Shown here piece after piece: positions 9,046 through 15,318 of a stretch of DNA of 17,353 nucleotides. Made by a program: the position numbers and the translations under genes. The notes under the pieces are model-generated. The model saw only the letters and a list, made by a program, of their open reading frames with translations, was not told where the DNA came from and made no database searches. This stretch comes from an uncultured Muribaculaceae bacterium (GTDB lineage Bacteria; Bacteroidota; Bacteroidia; Bacteroidales; Muribaculaceae): contig CAJUIJ010000004.1 of NCBI GenBank assembly GCA_910586175.1, positions 1,790 to 19,142 on the forward strand, in the 5' to 3' direction. Position 1 is the first letter of the stretch, and each line of letters starts with the position of its first letter.

Positions 9046-9061
9046 ATTTTTCGTAATTTTG
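9031..9061 (+). promoter_or_regulatory. Putative promoter of the ORF6N gene
   Basis: TAATTTTG (9054-9061) is an exact match to the Bacteroidetes -7 box, with TCTG (9031-9034) 19 bp upstream, one mismatch from TTTG. The predicted leader to the ATG at 9123 is about 50-55 nt. Confidence 0.6.
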
Positions 9062-9122
9062 CGGCGATAGTAATTTTGGAGCCGCGAGCACTTCGTGGTT
9101 GCAATTACAATAACACTGACAG

Positions 9123-10064
9123 ATGGAAGACCAAGCAGACAATGATATAATAATGGCCTCGGACAAAAATGCAAATGCTGGTTCGGCTTTAATGCCAATT
9201 GAAAATTTGATATACGTCATCAGAGGAGAACATGTAATGCTCGACAGCGATTTAGCTCGCCTGTATGGAGTTGAAACCAAATACCTCAAAAGAGCCGTAA
9301 AATCCAATATATCTCGGTTTCCCGCAGATTTTATGATAGAACTTTCCCTTGAGGAACTGGATGACTTGAGGTGCAAAAATTGCACCTCAAGTTCCGGCAA
9401 TGGACACGGTGGTACCCGTTACAAACCGTATGCTTTTACCGAACAAGGAGTTGCCATGCTTAGCAGCGTATTAAGGTCTGAACAAGCCATCGAGATTAAT
9501 ATTCGCATTATGAGGGCATTTATTGCCATGCGTAGTTTTTGGCATGCAAATGCGCATGTGTTTAAACGGTTGGAAACATTGGAGCATAATCATCTTCTCT
9601 TGCACCGTCATATCTCCGATACGGACAGGAAGATTGACGAGGTGCTGACTCGCCTTGACAACAAAGATGCAGAACCAATTGAGGGATTCTTCTTTGACGG
9701 TCAGATTTTTGATGCATATACTCTAATCTCTGATTTGGTGCGTAAGGCTAAGACAAGAGTTATTCTTATTGACAATTATGTAGACGATAGGATTCTAAAA
9801 GTTCTTGACAAGAGAGCCGAGGGCGTAACTGCAACAATTTATACCGACCCAAGACATTCCCATATTGAGAATGATTTGCGTAAGCATAATGCCCAGTATC
9901 CGGCAATCACCGTTCATCATTGCTCAAACGTACACGACCGTTTTCTTATTATAGACAATACCATCTATTTCATAGGCGGTTCAATCAAAGACCTTGGCAA
10001 GAAAATCGTTGCCTTCAGCCAAATGCATCAGAATCCTGATGACATACTATCTAAAATCAGATAG
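9123..10064 (+). CDS. ORF6N-domain protein with phospholipase-D-like C-terminal half
   Basis: A 313-residue two-part protein. Residues about 24-140 are an ORF6N domain, a KilA-N-related DNA-binding module first noted in phage antirepressors: LIYVIRGEHVMLDSDLARLYGVETKYLKRAVK, shown here in part by its key stretch HVMLDSDLARLYGVETKYL, then RFPADFMIEL and PYAFTEQGVAMLSSVL. A helical, probably coiled linker covers about 145-182 (RLETLEHNHLLLHRHIS). Residues about 188-313 resemble a phospholipase D-like half: TRVILIDNYVDDRILKVL, then HDRFLIID with His271, Arg273 and Asp278, and GGS at 285-287. The spacing fits HxKxxxxDx6GGS with Arg in place of Lys. Only one such motif exists, so a catalytic site would need a dimer. 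Family members occur in Bacteroidetes genomes and are often tied to mobile elements; nuclease or regulatory function is inferred. A perfect inverted repeat lies inside the gene at 9364-9392. Confidence 0.9.
   Translation: MEDQADNDIIMASDKNANAGSALMPIENLIYVIRGEHVMLDSDLARLYGVETKYLKRAVKSNISRFPADFMIELSLEELDDLRCKNCTSSSGNGHGGTRYKPYAFTEQGVAMLSSVLRSEQAIEINIRIMRAFIAMRSFWHANAHVFKRLETLEHNHLLLHRHISDTDRKIDEVLTRLDNKDAEPIEGFFFDGQIFDAYTLISDLVRKAKTRVILIDNYVDDRILKVLDKRAEGVTATIYTDPRHSHIENDLRKHNAQYPAITVHHCSNVHDRFLIIDNTIYFIGGSIKDLGKKIVAFSQMHQNPDDILSKIR
9364..9392. repeat. Perfect 13-bp inverted repeat inside the ORF6N gene
   Basis: ACTTGAGGTGCAA (9364-9376) and TTGCACCTCAAGT (9380-9392) are exact reverse complements around AAA. 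The repeat covers codons for residues about 81-90 (DLRCKNCTSS), a variable joint inside the ORF6N domain. It could fold as a strong mRNA hairpin or act as a DNA site for a dimer. Confidence 0.85.
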
Positions 10065-10144
10065 CAGTAAAAGTTACGAAAACAGGAATACATTAAAGAC
10101 ATAGAGGACACGTCAGAGAAACTCCTCCTTACCCAAAGCTTACT

Positions 10145-10828
10145 CTAAAAGTAGAAAGAGGCGTTAAGGTATGCGCCTTGCATGAATGGTTTCTTCGGGT
10201 AGTATTCGGCGAAGGAGTGGCCTTTATAAGAGAGATGACGGTATTGGCTGTATACGTCATGATTCGACAGCATATAGCCGGCGCTGATTCCAATAGGACC
10301 GATGTTGACATATATACCGGCTCGCAGGTCTACTGCAAACCATTGGCCACCCGTTGTGTGTATCCATTTTCGCTTATAGTCGGGCCAATGTGTATACTGA
10401 CATACATATGCAGACGTAAATGGAAGATTGAGCATTACACCCGGCTCTGCAAATATGCCGATATCCACTTTTTTAATTTTCAACGCCGGTGATTTCAGAA
10501 TCAGTGAAGGCCGCAGATAAATATTATACGGTTTATTGTCGTCGCTTTCTATCTTCCAATCATTTCCGGAAGCCCTCCCCTCTTCATACAAAACTTTCCA
10601 GAATCCGAAAGCGCTACCCAATCCAATGTAACGGTTGAACATGTAGTGATAGGAAAATTCAAGTTGATATGAATCGGATGAAGTGAGTGCGCCGCTAAAT
10701 GCTACACGATTGTTATTGAAATCGAAGTTTTCTTCTCTCTTTTCTTGATCATCTTGCGCATGACATGGAAGTGCCAACAGTGTTGTTACCAGACTTAATA
10801 TTACTTTAATACTCTTTTTCATATACAT
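10145..10828 (-). CDS. Outer-membrane beta-barrel protein, function unknown
   Basis: A 227-residue protein with a signal peptide at about 1-24 (MYMKKSIKVILSLVTTLLAL, cleavage near CHAQ), then a short acidic linker. The rest alternates hydrophobic and polar residues with frequent aromatics, as in a small outer-membrane barrel: YQLEFSYHYMFNRYIGLGSA, KPYNIYLRPSLIL, VDIGIFAEPGVMLNLPF, WFAVDLRAGIYVNIGPIGIS. It ends in LNASFYF, with the terminal Phe expected for Bam-inserted proteins. This resembles the generic porin-family/OMP_b-brl proteins common in Bacteroidetes; no specific ligand or enzyme activity can be read. Two starts are possible, 10828 and 10822 (the second Met precedes KKS). No consensus -7 box was found upstream. 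It converges with the ORF6N gene, with an 80-bp gap holding no clear terminator. Confidence 0.8.
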   Translation of the reverse strand: MYMKKSIKVILSLVTTLLALPCHAQDDQEKREENFDFNNNRVAFSGALTSSDSYQLEFSYHYMFNRYIGLGSAFGFWKVLYEEGRASGNDWKIESDDNKPYNIYLRPSLILKSPALKIKKVDIGIFAEPGVMLNLPFTSAYVCQYTHWPDYKRKWIHTTGGQWFAVDLRAGIYVNIGPIGISAGYMLSNHDVYSQYRHLSYKGHSFAEYYPKKPFMQGAYLNASFYF

Positions 10829-10861
10829 CTCAGCTGTTTAACGAATAACCGCCAATCGTTA

Positions 10862-11185
10862 TTACATATCAGCAGGATTGTGGAAACAATCTTTGTGCCA
10901 GTTTTCTATATTGTTGTCAATATAGTTCATTATGTTGTCGTATGATTTCTGAGTTCGGATTATGTGTTCATGATATAGTCTTTGCCATATTCGCTTCTGT
11001 GATTCTTTATTTATATCTACTATTTTTTGTCGGTATTCTCTTGTTACTGCTGCTTTGTAGTTGCCTATTATTTTTGCGAGCATGCTGTTGTGGTGGATTG
11101 GGGTATACATTTTTTTGGGCACGGTCTCTTTGGGCGCGATACATCGCCCTCGTTGCACGGCAGCATTTTTTATATATAGGAACAA
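10862..11185 (-). pseudogene. 3' remnant of a REP-associated (Y1/RAYT) transposase
   Basis: The frame encodes about 107 residues that match the C-terminal half of Bacteroidetes RAYT-type transposases: QRGRCIAPKE linker, LAKIIGNYKAAVTR with a candidate catalytic Tyr43, then RIWQRLYHEHIIRTQKSYDN and YIDNNIENWHKDCF. The N-terminal half, including the HUH metal-binding motif (PNHxHG type) needed for single-strand DNA cleavage, is missing, and no ATG start exists at the 5' end (the frame opens on TTG at 11185). The homologous part ends against the promoter of the next gene at 11188, so a deletion or rearrangement removed the 5' half. The product is unlikely to be made or active. Confidence 0.75.
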
Positions 11186-11187
11186 AA

Positions 11188-11219
11188 TTTGGAGAGTTTC
11201 TGTCTATGCTTTATCTTTG
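11188..11219 (+). promoter_or_regulatory. Consensus promoter of the acetyltransferase gene
   Basis: TTTG (11188-11191), a 20-bp spacer and TATCTTTG (11212-11219) match the Bacteroidetes -33/-7 consensus at every defined position. Transcription would start near 11226, giving a leader of about 50 nt that lies inside two tandem repeats. Confidence 0.75.
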
Positions 11220-11261
11220 CATTATCAAAGATCAAATATTTGCTTTATCAAGGATTAAATA
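11216..11261. repeat. Two tandem 23-bp direct repeats in the promoter/leader
   Basis: Unit 1 (11216-11238) and unit 2 (11239-11261) abut exactly and agree at 20 of 23 positions; both start TTTGC, share TTATCAA and end in AAATA. Unit 1 begins with the last four bases of the -7 box. Unit 1 also completes a 7-bp inverted repeat, ATCTTTG (11213-11219) with CAAAGAT (11226-11232). Confidence 0.75.
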
Positions 11262-11277
11262 ATAAGTTAACCGGATT

Positions 11278-11844
11278 ATGAGTCAATTTGAAGAGGAGTG
11301 GGCCAAGATGCTTGGGGGCGAGATTTATGATGCTGTTCATCCTGAGTTTCTGCGACGGCTTGAAGTTACGCGCCAACGCTTATGGGAATTCAATAATCTG
11401 AATCCTTCGCATACGGAAGAGTTAAAACGTATATTCCGCAGTATCGTACAGGATTGCGGTGAGAAGTTTCACGTCAACCAGCCGTTTCGTTGTGACTATG
11501 GCTGCAACATTCACATCGGCAATAACTTTTTTGCCAATTTTAATCTGACGATTCTTGATGAAGCTCCTGTGACTATTGGCGATAATGTCTTTATCGGCCC
11601 TAACGTAAGCATCTATACCGCGTGTCACCCTTTGGAACCGGAAGCACGAAATACAGGCGTGGAATGGGCAGAGGCTGTGACAATAGGCAACAGTGTATGG
11701 ATTGGAGGCGATGCAACTATTCTGCCGGGAGTGACCATCGGCGACAACTGCGTAATTGGAGCCGGAAGCGTCGTTACCAAAGATGTGGAGCCAAACAGTG
11801 TTGCCGCAGGAAATCCGGCAAGAATCATCAAGAAATTGCAATGA
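11278..11844 (+). CDS. maa: Maltose/galactoside O-acetyltransferase family enzyme (left-handed beta-helix)
   Basis: Acetyl-CoA-dependent sugar O-acetyltransferase of the Maa/LacA family, cytoplasmic trimer. The 188 residues match the family length. Residues about 1-60 are the helical N-terminal Mac domain. From about 75 the left-handed beta-helix hexapeptides follow: IHIGNNFFANFN, VTIGDNVFIGPNVSI, VTIGNSVWIGGDATILPGV, TIGDNCVIGAGSVVTKDV, and the ending SVAAGNPARIIKKL. The catalytic base is His117 in YTACHPLE, equivalent to the active-site His of LacA. The ATG at 11278 lies downstream of a full consensus promoter, and the gene ends before a strong hairpin, so it looks monocistronic. The natural acceptor sugar cannot be read from sequence. 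Confidence 0.93.
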   Translation: MSQFEEEWAKMLGGEIYDAVHPEFLRRLEVTRQRLWEFNNLNPSHTEELKRIFRSIVQDCGEKFHVNQPFRCDYGCNIHIGNNFFANFNLTILDEAPVTIGDNVFIGPNVSIYTACHPLEPEARNTGVEWAEAVTIGNSVWIGGDATILPGVTIGDNCVIGAGSVVTKDVEPNSVAAGNPARIIKKLQ

Positions 11845-11890
11845 AGCCACCTCATACTGCTGTACTTACGAAATCAATACGCAGTAATAC

Positions 11891-11927
11891 AAATCACCCC
11901 GGCGAGATAGACGCGCCGGGGTGATTT
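11891..11927. terminator. Bidirectional terminator between maa and fumarase genes
   Basis: A perfect 14-bp stem, AAATCACCCCGGCG (11891-11904) and CGCCGGGGTGATTT (11914-11927), with a 9-nt loop. The plus strand continues CTTATTTTC; on the minus strand the stem itself ends in ATTT. It sits between convergent genes that end at 11844 and 11956. Confidence 0.85.
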
Positions 11928-11955
11928 CTTATTTTCGAGTCTTGTTGATAACTAT

Positions 11956-13596
11956 TTATTTAGCGAGGGGACAGCGGGGTTTGAGCTGCTTGAAGAAGTC
12001 GTTGCCCTTGTTATCCACGAGAATGAAGGCGGGGAAGTTTTCCACCTCTATCTTCCAGATTGCCTCCATGCCGAGTTCGGGATACTCCAGAAGTTCCACA
12101 CTCTTGATGGAATCTTGGGCGAGTATCGCCGCCGGACCTCCAATCGAGCCGAGGTAGAAACCTCCATGCTTCTTGCAGGCATCGGTGACTTGCTGTGAGC
12201 GGTTGCCCTTGGCAATCATCACCATAGAGCCTCCGGCAGCCTGGAACTGGTCAACATAGGGGTCCATACGACCAGCCGTGGTTGGTCCGAATGATCCGGA
12301 GGGCATGCCTTCGGGCTTCTTGGCCGGACCTGCATAATAAATAGGATGGTCCTTGAGATACTGCGGCATGGGTTCGCCGTTATCAAGACGCTCCTTAATC
12401 TTGGCGTGCGCGATGTCACGACCCACTATGATAGTACCGTTGAGCGAGAGGCGAGTTGAGACAGGATATTTGTCAAGCTGCTCAAGAATCTCCTTCATCG
12501 GACGGTTGAGGTCAACGCTCACCACTTCACCCTCACCGGCCTGACGCATCTCAGCCGGTATGAGTTCGCCGGGATTCTCATCGAGTTTCTCGATCCAGAG
12601 GCCTTCGCGGTTGATCTTAGCCTTGACGTTGCGGTCGGCAGAGCAGCTCACGCCCATACCCACCGGGCAAGAAGCACCATGGCGAGGCATACGGATCACA
12701 CGGATGTCGTGTGCAAAATACTTGCCGCCAAACTGAGCGCCGAGACCGATGCAATGAGCAGCTTCGAGGAGTTCCTTCTCGAGTTCGACATCGCGGAATG
12801 CGTGACCATACTCATTACCCTCAGTGGGAAGATTATCATAATACTTCACGCTTGCCTTCTTCACAGCAGCGAGGTTTGCCTCGGCAGATGTGCCACCGAT
12901 TACAAAAGCGATATGATAGGGTGGGCAGGCAGCAGTGCCGAGCGTCTTCATCTTCTCGATAAGGAAAGGCACGAGTGTCTTCTTATTGAGTATAGCCTTT
13001 GTCTCCTGATAGAGGTAAGTCTTATTGGCAGAGCCGCCACCCTTTGCCACGAACAGGAACTTATATTCGTCGCCCTCTTCGGCATGAATCTCGATCTGAG
13101 CCGGGAGGTTACAACCGGTGTTTACCTCGTCATACATGTTGAGGGGGGCATTCTGCGAGTAGCGCAAATTGTTTTCAGTGTAAGTCTTGTATACACCGAG
13201 CGAGATTTTCTCCTCATCGTTGCAACCGGTCCATACCTGCTGGCCCTTGTAGGCAGCGCAGATAGATGTTCCCGTGTCCTGACAGAACGGGAGCACACCC
13301 TTGGCGGCAACTTCCGCATTGCGGAGCATGGTGAGTGCCACATACTTGTCGTTTTCTGTAGCTTCGGGATCGCTCAAGATCTTGGCCACCATCTCGTTGT
13401 GCTCACGGCGGAGCAAGAACGAGCAATTGTGCGACGCCACATTGGCGATGATGGTGAGAGCCTCGGGGTCCACCACGAGCATCTCGTGGCCGTTCCAATT
13501 CTCGACTTTCACATGGTCCTTGGTGATGAGCTGATACTCAGTGGTATCAGGTCCGAGAGGAAACATTTCCTGATAATGAAAAGGTTTTGTAGCCAT
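11956..13596 (-). CDS. fumA: Class I fumarate hydratase, [4Fe-4S]-dependent
   Basis: Interconverts malate and fumarate; in fermenting Bacteroidales it feeds the reductive branch to succinate. Starting at the ATG at 13596 (MATKPFHYQEMF) gives 546 residues, close to the 548 of E. coli FumA. A longer open frame to 13662 exists, but the extra residues are not family-like. The cluster cysteines fall at positions 105 (LPFCQDTGTS), 224 (TAACPPYH) and 318 (GMGVSCSADRN), the same numbering as E. coli FumA. The N-terminal alpha domain includes GCNLPAQIEIHAEEGDEY and FVAKGGGSANKTYL; the C-terminal beta domain includes GTIIVGRDIAHAKIKERL, SFGPTTAGRMDPYVDQF and GGFYLGSIGGPAAI. Because the enzyme has an exposed iron-sulfur cluster, it is oxygen-sensitive, consistent with an anaerobe. 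A minus-strand -7 box is present upstream. Confidence 0.96.
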   Translation of the reverse strand: MATKPFHYQEMFPLGPDTTEYQLITKDHVKVENWNGHEMLVVDPEALTIIANVASHNCSFLLRREHNEMVAKILSDPEATENDKYVALTMLRNAEVAAKGVLPFCQDTGTSICAAYKGQQVWTGCNDEEKISLGVYKTYTENNLRYSQNAPLNMYDEVNTGCNLPAQIEIHAEEGDEYKFLFVAKGGGSANKTYLYQETKAILNKKTLVPFLIEKMKTLGTAACPPYHIAFVIGGTSAEANLAAVKKASVKYYDNLPTEGNEYGHAFRDVELEKELLEAAHCIGLGAQFGGKYFAHDIRVIRMPRHGASCPVGMGVSCSADRNVKAKINREGLWIEKLDENPGELIPAEMRQAGEGEVVSVDLNRPMKEILEQLDKYPVSTRLSLNGTIIVGRDIAHAKIKERLDNGEPMPQYLKDHPIYYAGPAKKPEGMPSGSFGPTTAGRMDPYVDQFQAAGGSMVMIAKGNRSQQVTDACKKHGGFYLGSIGGPAAILAQDSIKSVELLEYPELGMEAIWKIEVENFPAFILVDNKGNDFFKQLKPRCPLAK

Positions 13597-13671
13597 TAAC
13601 TTAATATTATAATGATGTATAATCACGGTATATGAAACAGCCCTCACGAATGTGACAGGCACACTTCACCG

Positions 13672-13679
13672 CAAATTTA
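13672..13679 (-). promoter_or_regulatory. Putative -7 box of the fumarase gene
   Basis: On the minus strand TAAATTTG matches TAnnTTTG exactly, about 75 bp before the ATG at 13596. No TTTG-like -33 box is seen at the normal spacing, so the assignment is tentative. Confidence 0.4.
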
Positions 13680-13760
13680 ATAAATAAAGATTGAAAAAGC
13701 GTAAGAAAAACTTCAAAAAAAAGGAAAATGAGGTTTAACCGATATAGAAAGGGGTGTAAA

Positions 13761-13792
13761 ATTGCATAATTCCAAATAAATATATAATTTTG
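13761..13792 (+). promoter_or_regulatory. Promoter of the polysaccharide locus
   Basis: ATTG (13761-13764), a 20-bp spacer and TAATTTTG (13785-13792) give an exact -7 box and a three-of-four -33 box. The leader to the ATG at 13845 is about 45 nt and contains a short hairpin, CTGC-TCAA-GCAG (13811-13822). No clean inverted repeats flank the promoter. Confidence 0.65.
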
Positions 13793-13844
13793 CAATTGCT
13801 TTTGTCCGCACTGCTCAAGCAGGGGTGGAAAAGTGTAGTGTCTT

Positions 13845-14369
13845 ATGTCGTGGTATGTGATGCGCGATCTCACACGCGCCAACAATAAGCGGCCTGGCTG
13901 GAAGAGGCTTTCAGATGCAGGTTACAGGGTCTTCACACCGATGACCTGGAAGATCAGGCATTCGAGTGTGGGCAAGACTACGCGTCAGTTGTGTCCGGTG
14001 ATTCATGACCTGCTGTTTGTGGAATCCACGCGCGAGGAGCTTGATCCCTTTGTAGAACGTGAGCCTATGATACAGTATCGCTACGTGAAGGGGGGTGCTT
14101 ATCGCGAGGCCATGGAAGTAAGCTCCGAAGAGATGGAACGTTTCATACGGGCAACCTCAGACTCAGCCAAGACCACCTATTATCGTCCGGAAGAAATCAC
14201 ACCGACGATGATAGGCAAGGAAATCAGGATAATCGGAGGGGCACTCAACGGTATGTCAGGAAGACTACTCTCGGTTAAGGGGATGCGCAAGAAAAGAATG
14301 ATTGTGGAGATAAGCGGGATGCTGACAGCAGCCGTTGAAGTGGAACGAGACTTCATAGAATTTGTGTGA
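13845..14369 (+). CDS. upxY: UpxY-type NusG-like transcription antiterminator
   Basis: A specialised NusG paralogue that in Bacteroides promotes elongation through the capsule operon that encodes it. The 174 residues fit the family. The NGN domain spans about 1-105, beginning MSWYVMRDLTRANNK, with RLSDAGYRVFTPMTWKIRH, PVIHDLLFVESTREEL and PMIQYRYVKGG. The KOW region is at about 120-150, with TMIGKEIRIIGGALNGMSGR, and the end AAVEVERDFIEFV is typical. It is the first gene after a strong promoter and is followed by export genes on the same strand (119-bp gap), which supports the operon-specific role. No UpxZ-like inhibitor gene follows it, unlike the B. fragilis arrangement. The target in the leader RNA or DNA cannot be identified here. 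Confidence 0.9.
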   Translation: MSWYVMRDLTRANNKRPGWKRLSDAGYRVFTPMTWKIRHSSVGKTTRQLCPVIHDLLFVESTREELDPFVEREPMIQYRYVKGGAYREAMEVSSEEMERFIRATSDSAKTTYYRPEEITPTMIGKEIRIIGGALNGMSGRLLSVKGMRKKRMIVEISGMLTAAVEVERDFIEFV

Positions 14370-14488
14370 TCAAATGTCAAAAAAATTCGATGCATCACAA
14401 AGTGCGAACAAGACAACAAGACAACGAAACATTAGTTTAGACAACTATATCAGCTTGAAAAAATAATAGAGAAGAAAGCATAAATAAA

Positions 14489-15316
14489 ATGAAAACCAGA
14501 AAAAAGATTATGCTTGGAGGGATCATGGCCTGCATAGCGATGACCTCATGTACATCTACCAAACAGGTAGCATATTTCCAAGATCTTAATCCGGGCGACC
14601 AGAACGCAATCATAGCGGAGAGCCCGATAAGGCTTCAACCTAACGACAAAGTGACGATAATCGTGAGCACGAGCGACGGACGACTGAACTCCCTGTTCAA
14701 TTTAGCAGTGTCGCGCTCCACTATAGGAGGGTCAAGCTCTTCGGGATCCGGAATGTCATCTACTTCTAATGAAAGTACAGCGGCATTCACTATAGACTCG
14801 CACGGCGACATCAACTTCCCGGTGCTCGGCAAGCTCCATGTGGCAGGCATGACACGCGAGGAACTGGCAGAATATGTGCGTCGTGAACTTATAAGCCGCG
14901 ATTTGGCAAAGAATCCTATCGTGACAGTCGAATATCTCAACCTCACGGTGACTGTGCTCGGTGAAGTGGGACGAGCCGGACGTCAAGTCATAAATAAAGA
15001 GGGTTACACCATACTTGACGCCATAGGCCAAGCTGGCGATCTCACTATCTATGGCCAGCGCGACAATATCAAGGTGCTTCGTGAGGAGAACGGCATGCAG
15101 AAAGTATACATGGTAAACCTCAACGATGGCAAGAAGCTGATACAGTCGCCGGTATACTTCCTGCGCCAAAACGATGTGATATATGTAGAACCCAACAATA
15201 CAAAGAAACGCAACAGCACCCCCAACGGCAACACCGCCTTGACTCCGGCTTTCTGGATCTCTCTGGCATCGTTTGTGGCCTCAATGTCTGTGCTGATAGT
15301 GAACCAAACTAAATAA
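14489..15316 (+). CDS. wza: Wza-like polysaccharide export lipoprotein
   Basis: Outer-membrane export channel component for capsule or exopolysaccharide. Of 275 residues, 1-21 are a lipoprotein signal with lipobox MTSC (Cys21 lipidated). The Poly_export domain follows, with QDLNPGDQNA, RLQPNDKVTIIVSTSDGRLN and, at 100-110, FTIDSHGDINFPVLGKL, then MTREELAEYVRREL. An SLBB domain covers about 150-210 (VTVLGEVGRAGRQVINKEG, YTILDAIGQAGDLTIYGQR, DNIKVLREE), ending RQNDVIYVEPNN. A Ser/Gly-rich insertion at 78-96 interrupts the export domain. A hydrophobic segment at about 251-271 (TPAFWISLASFVASMSVLIV) could be the helix that spans the outer membrane, as the C-terminal helix of E. coli Wza does. The stop is 2 bp before the next start, indicating translational coupling. 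Confidence 0.93.
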   Translation: MKTRKKIMLGGIMACIAMTSCTSTKQVAYFQDLNPGDQNAIIAESPIRLQPNDKVTIIVSTSDGRLNSLFNLAVSRSTIGGSSSSGSGMSSTSNESTAAFTIDSHGDINFPVLGKLHVAGMTREELAEYVRRELISRDLAKNPIVTVEYLNLTVTVLGEVGRAGRQVINKEGYTILDAIGQAGDLTIYGQRDNIKVLREENGMQKVYMVNLNDGKKLIQSPVYFLRQNDVIYVEPNNTKKRNSTPNGNTALTPAFWISLASFVASMSVLIVNQTK

Positions 15317-15318
15317 CA

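Noticed and set aside
10104..10127. Weak GAGGA/TCCTC inverted repeat between the convergent ORF6N and barrel genes
   Set aside because: The stem is only 5 bp with a 14-nt loop and no T-run; too weak to call a terminator.
10906..10925. A perfect 8-bp hairpin with a 4-nt loop in the transposase remnant
   Set aside because: It lies in the codons of the conserved NYIDNNIE segment and is AT-rich, so coding composition explains it.
12679..13599. A 306-codon open frame on the plus strand opposite the fumarase gene
   Set aside because: It is antisense to a conserved enzyme and its translation resembles no family; an effect of codon bias on the other strand.
13597..13662. A 22-residue N-terminal extension of the fumarase reading frame
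   Set aside because: With the start at 13596 the three cluster cysteines fall on the E. coli FumA numbering, and the extension would cover the probable leader sequence.
13653..13843. Possible inverted repeats flanking the polysaccharide promoter (GACAGGCACACTTCACC versus a downstream GTGG...GTGTC stretch)
   Set aside because: The match is broken by several mismatches and gaps; it does not resemble an invertase recombination site.
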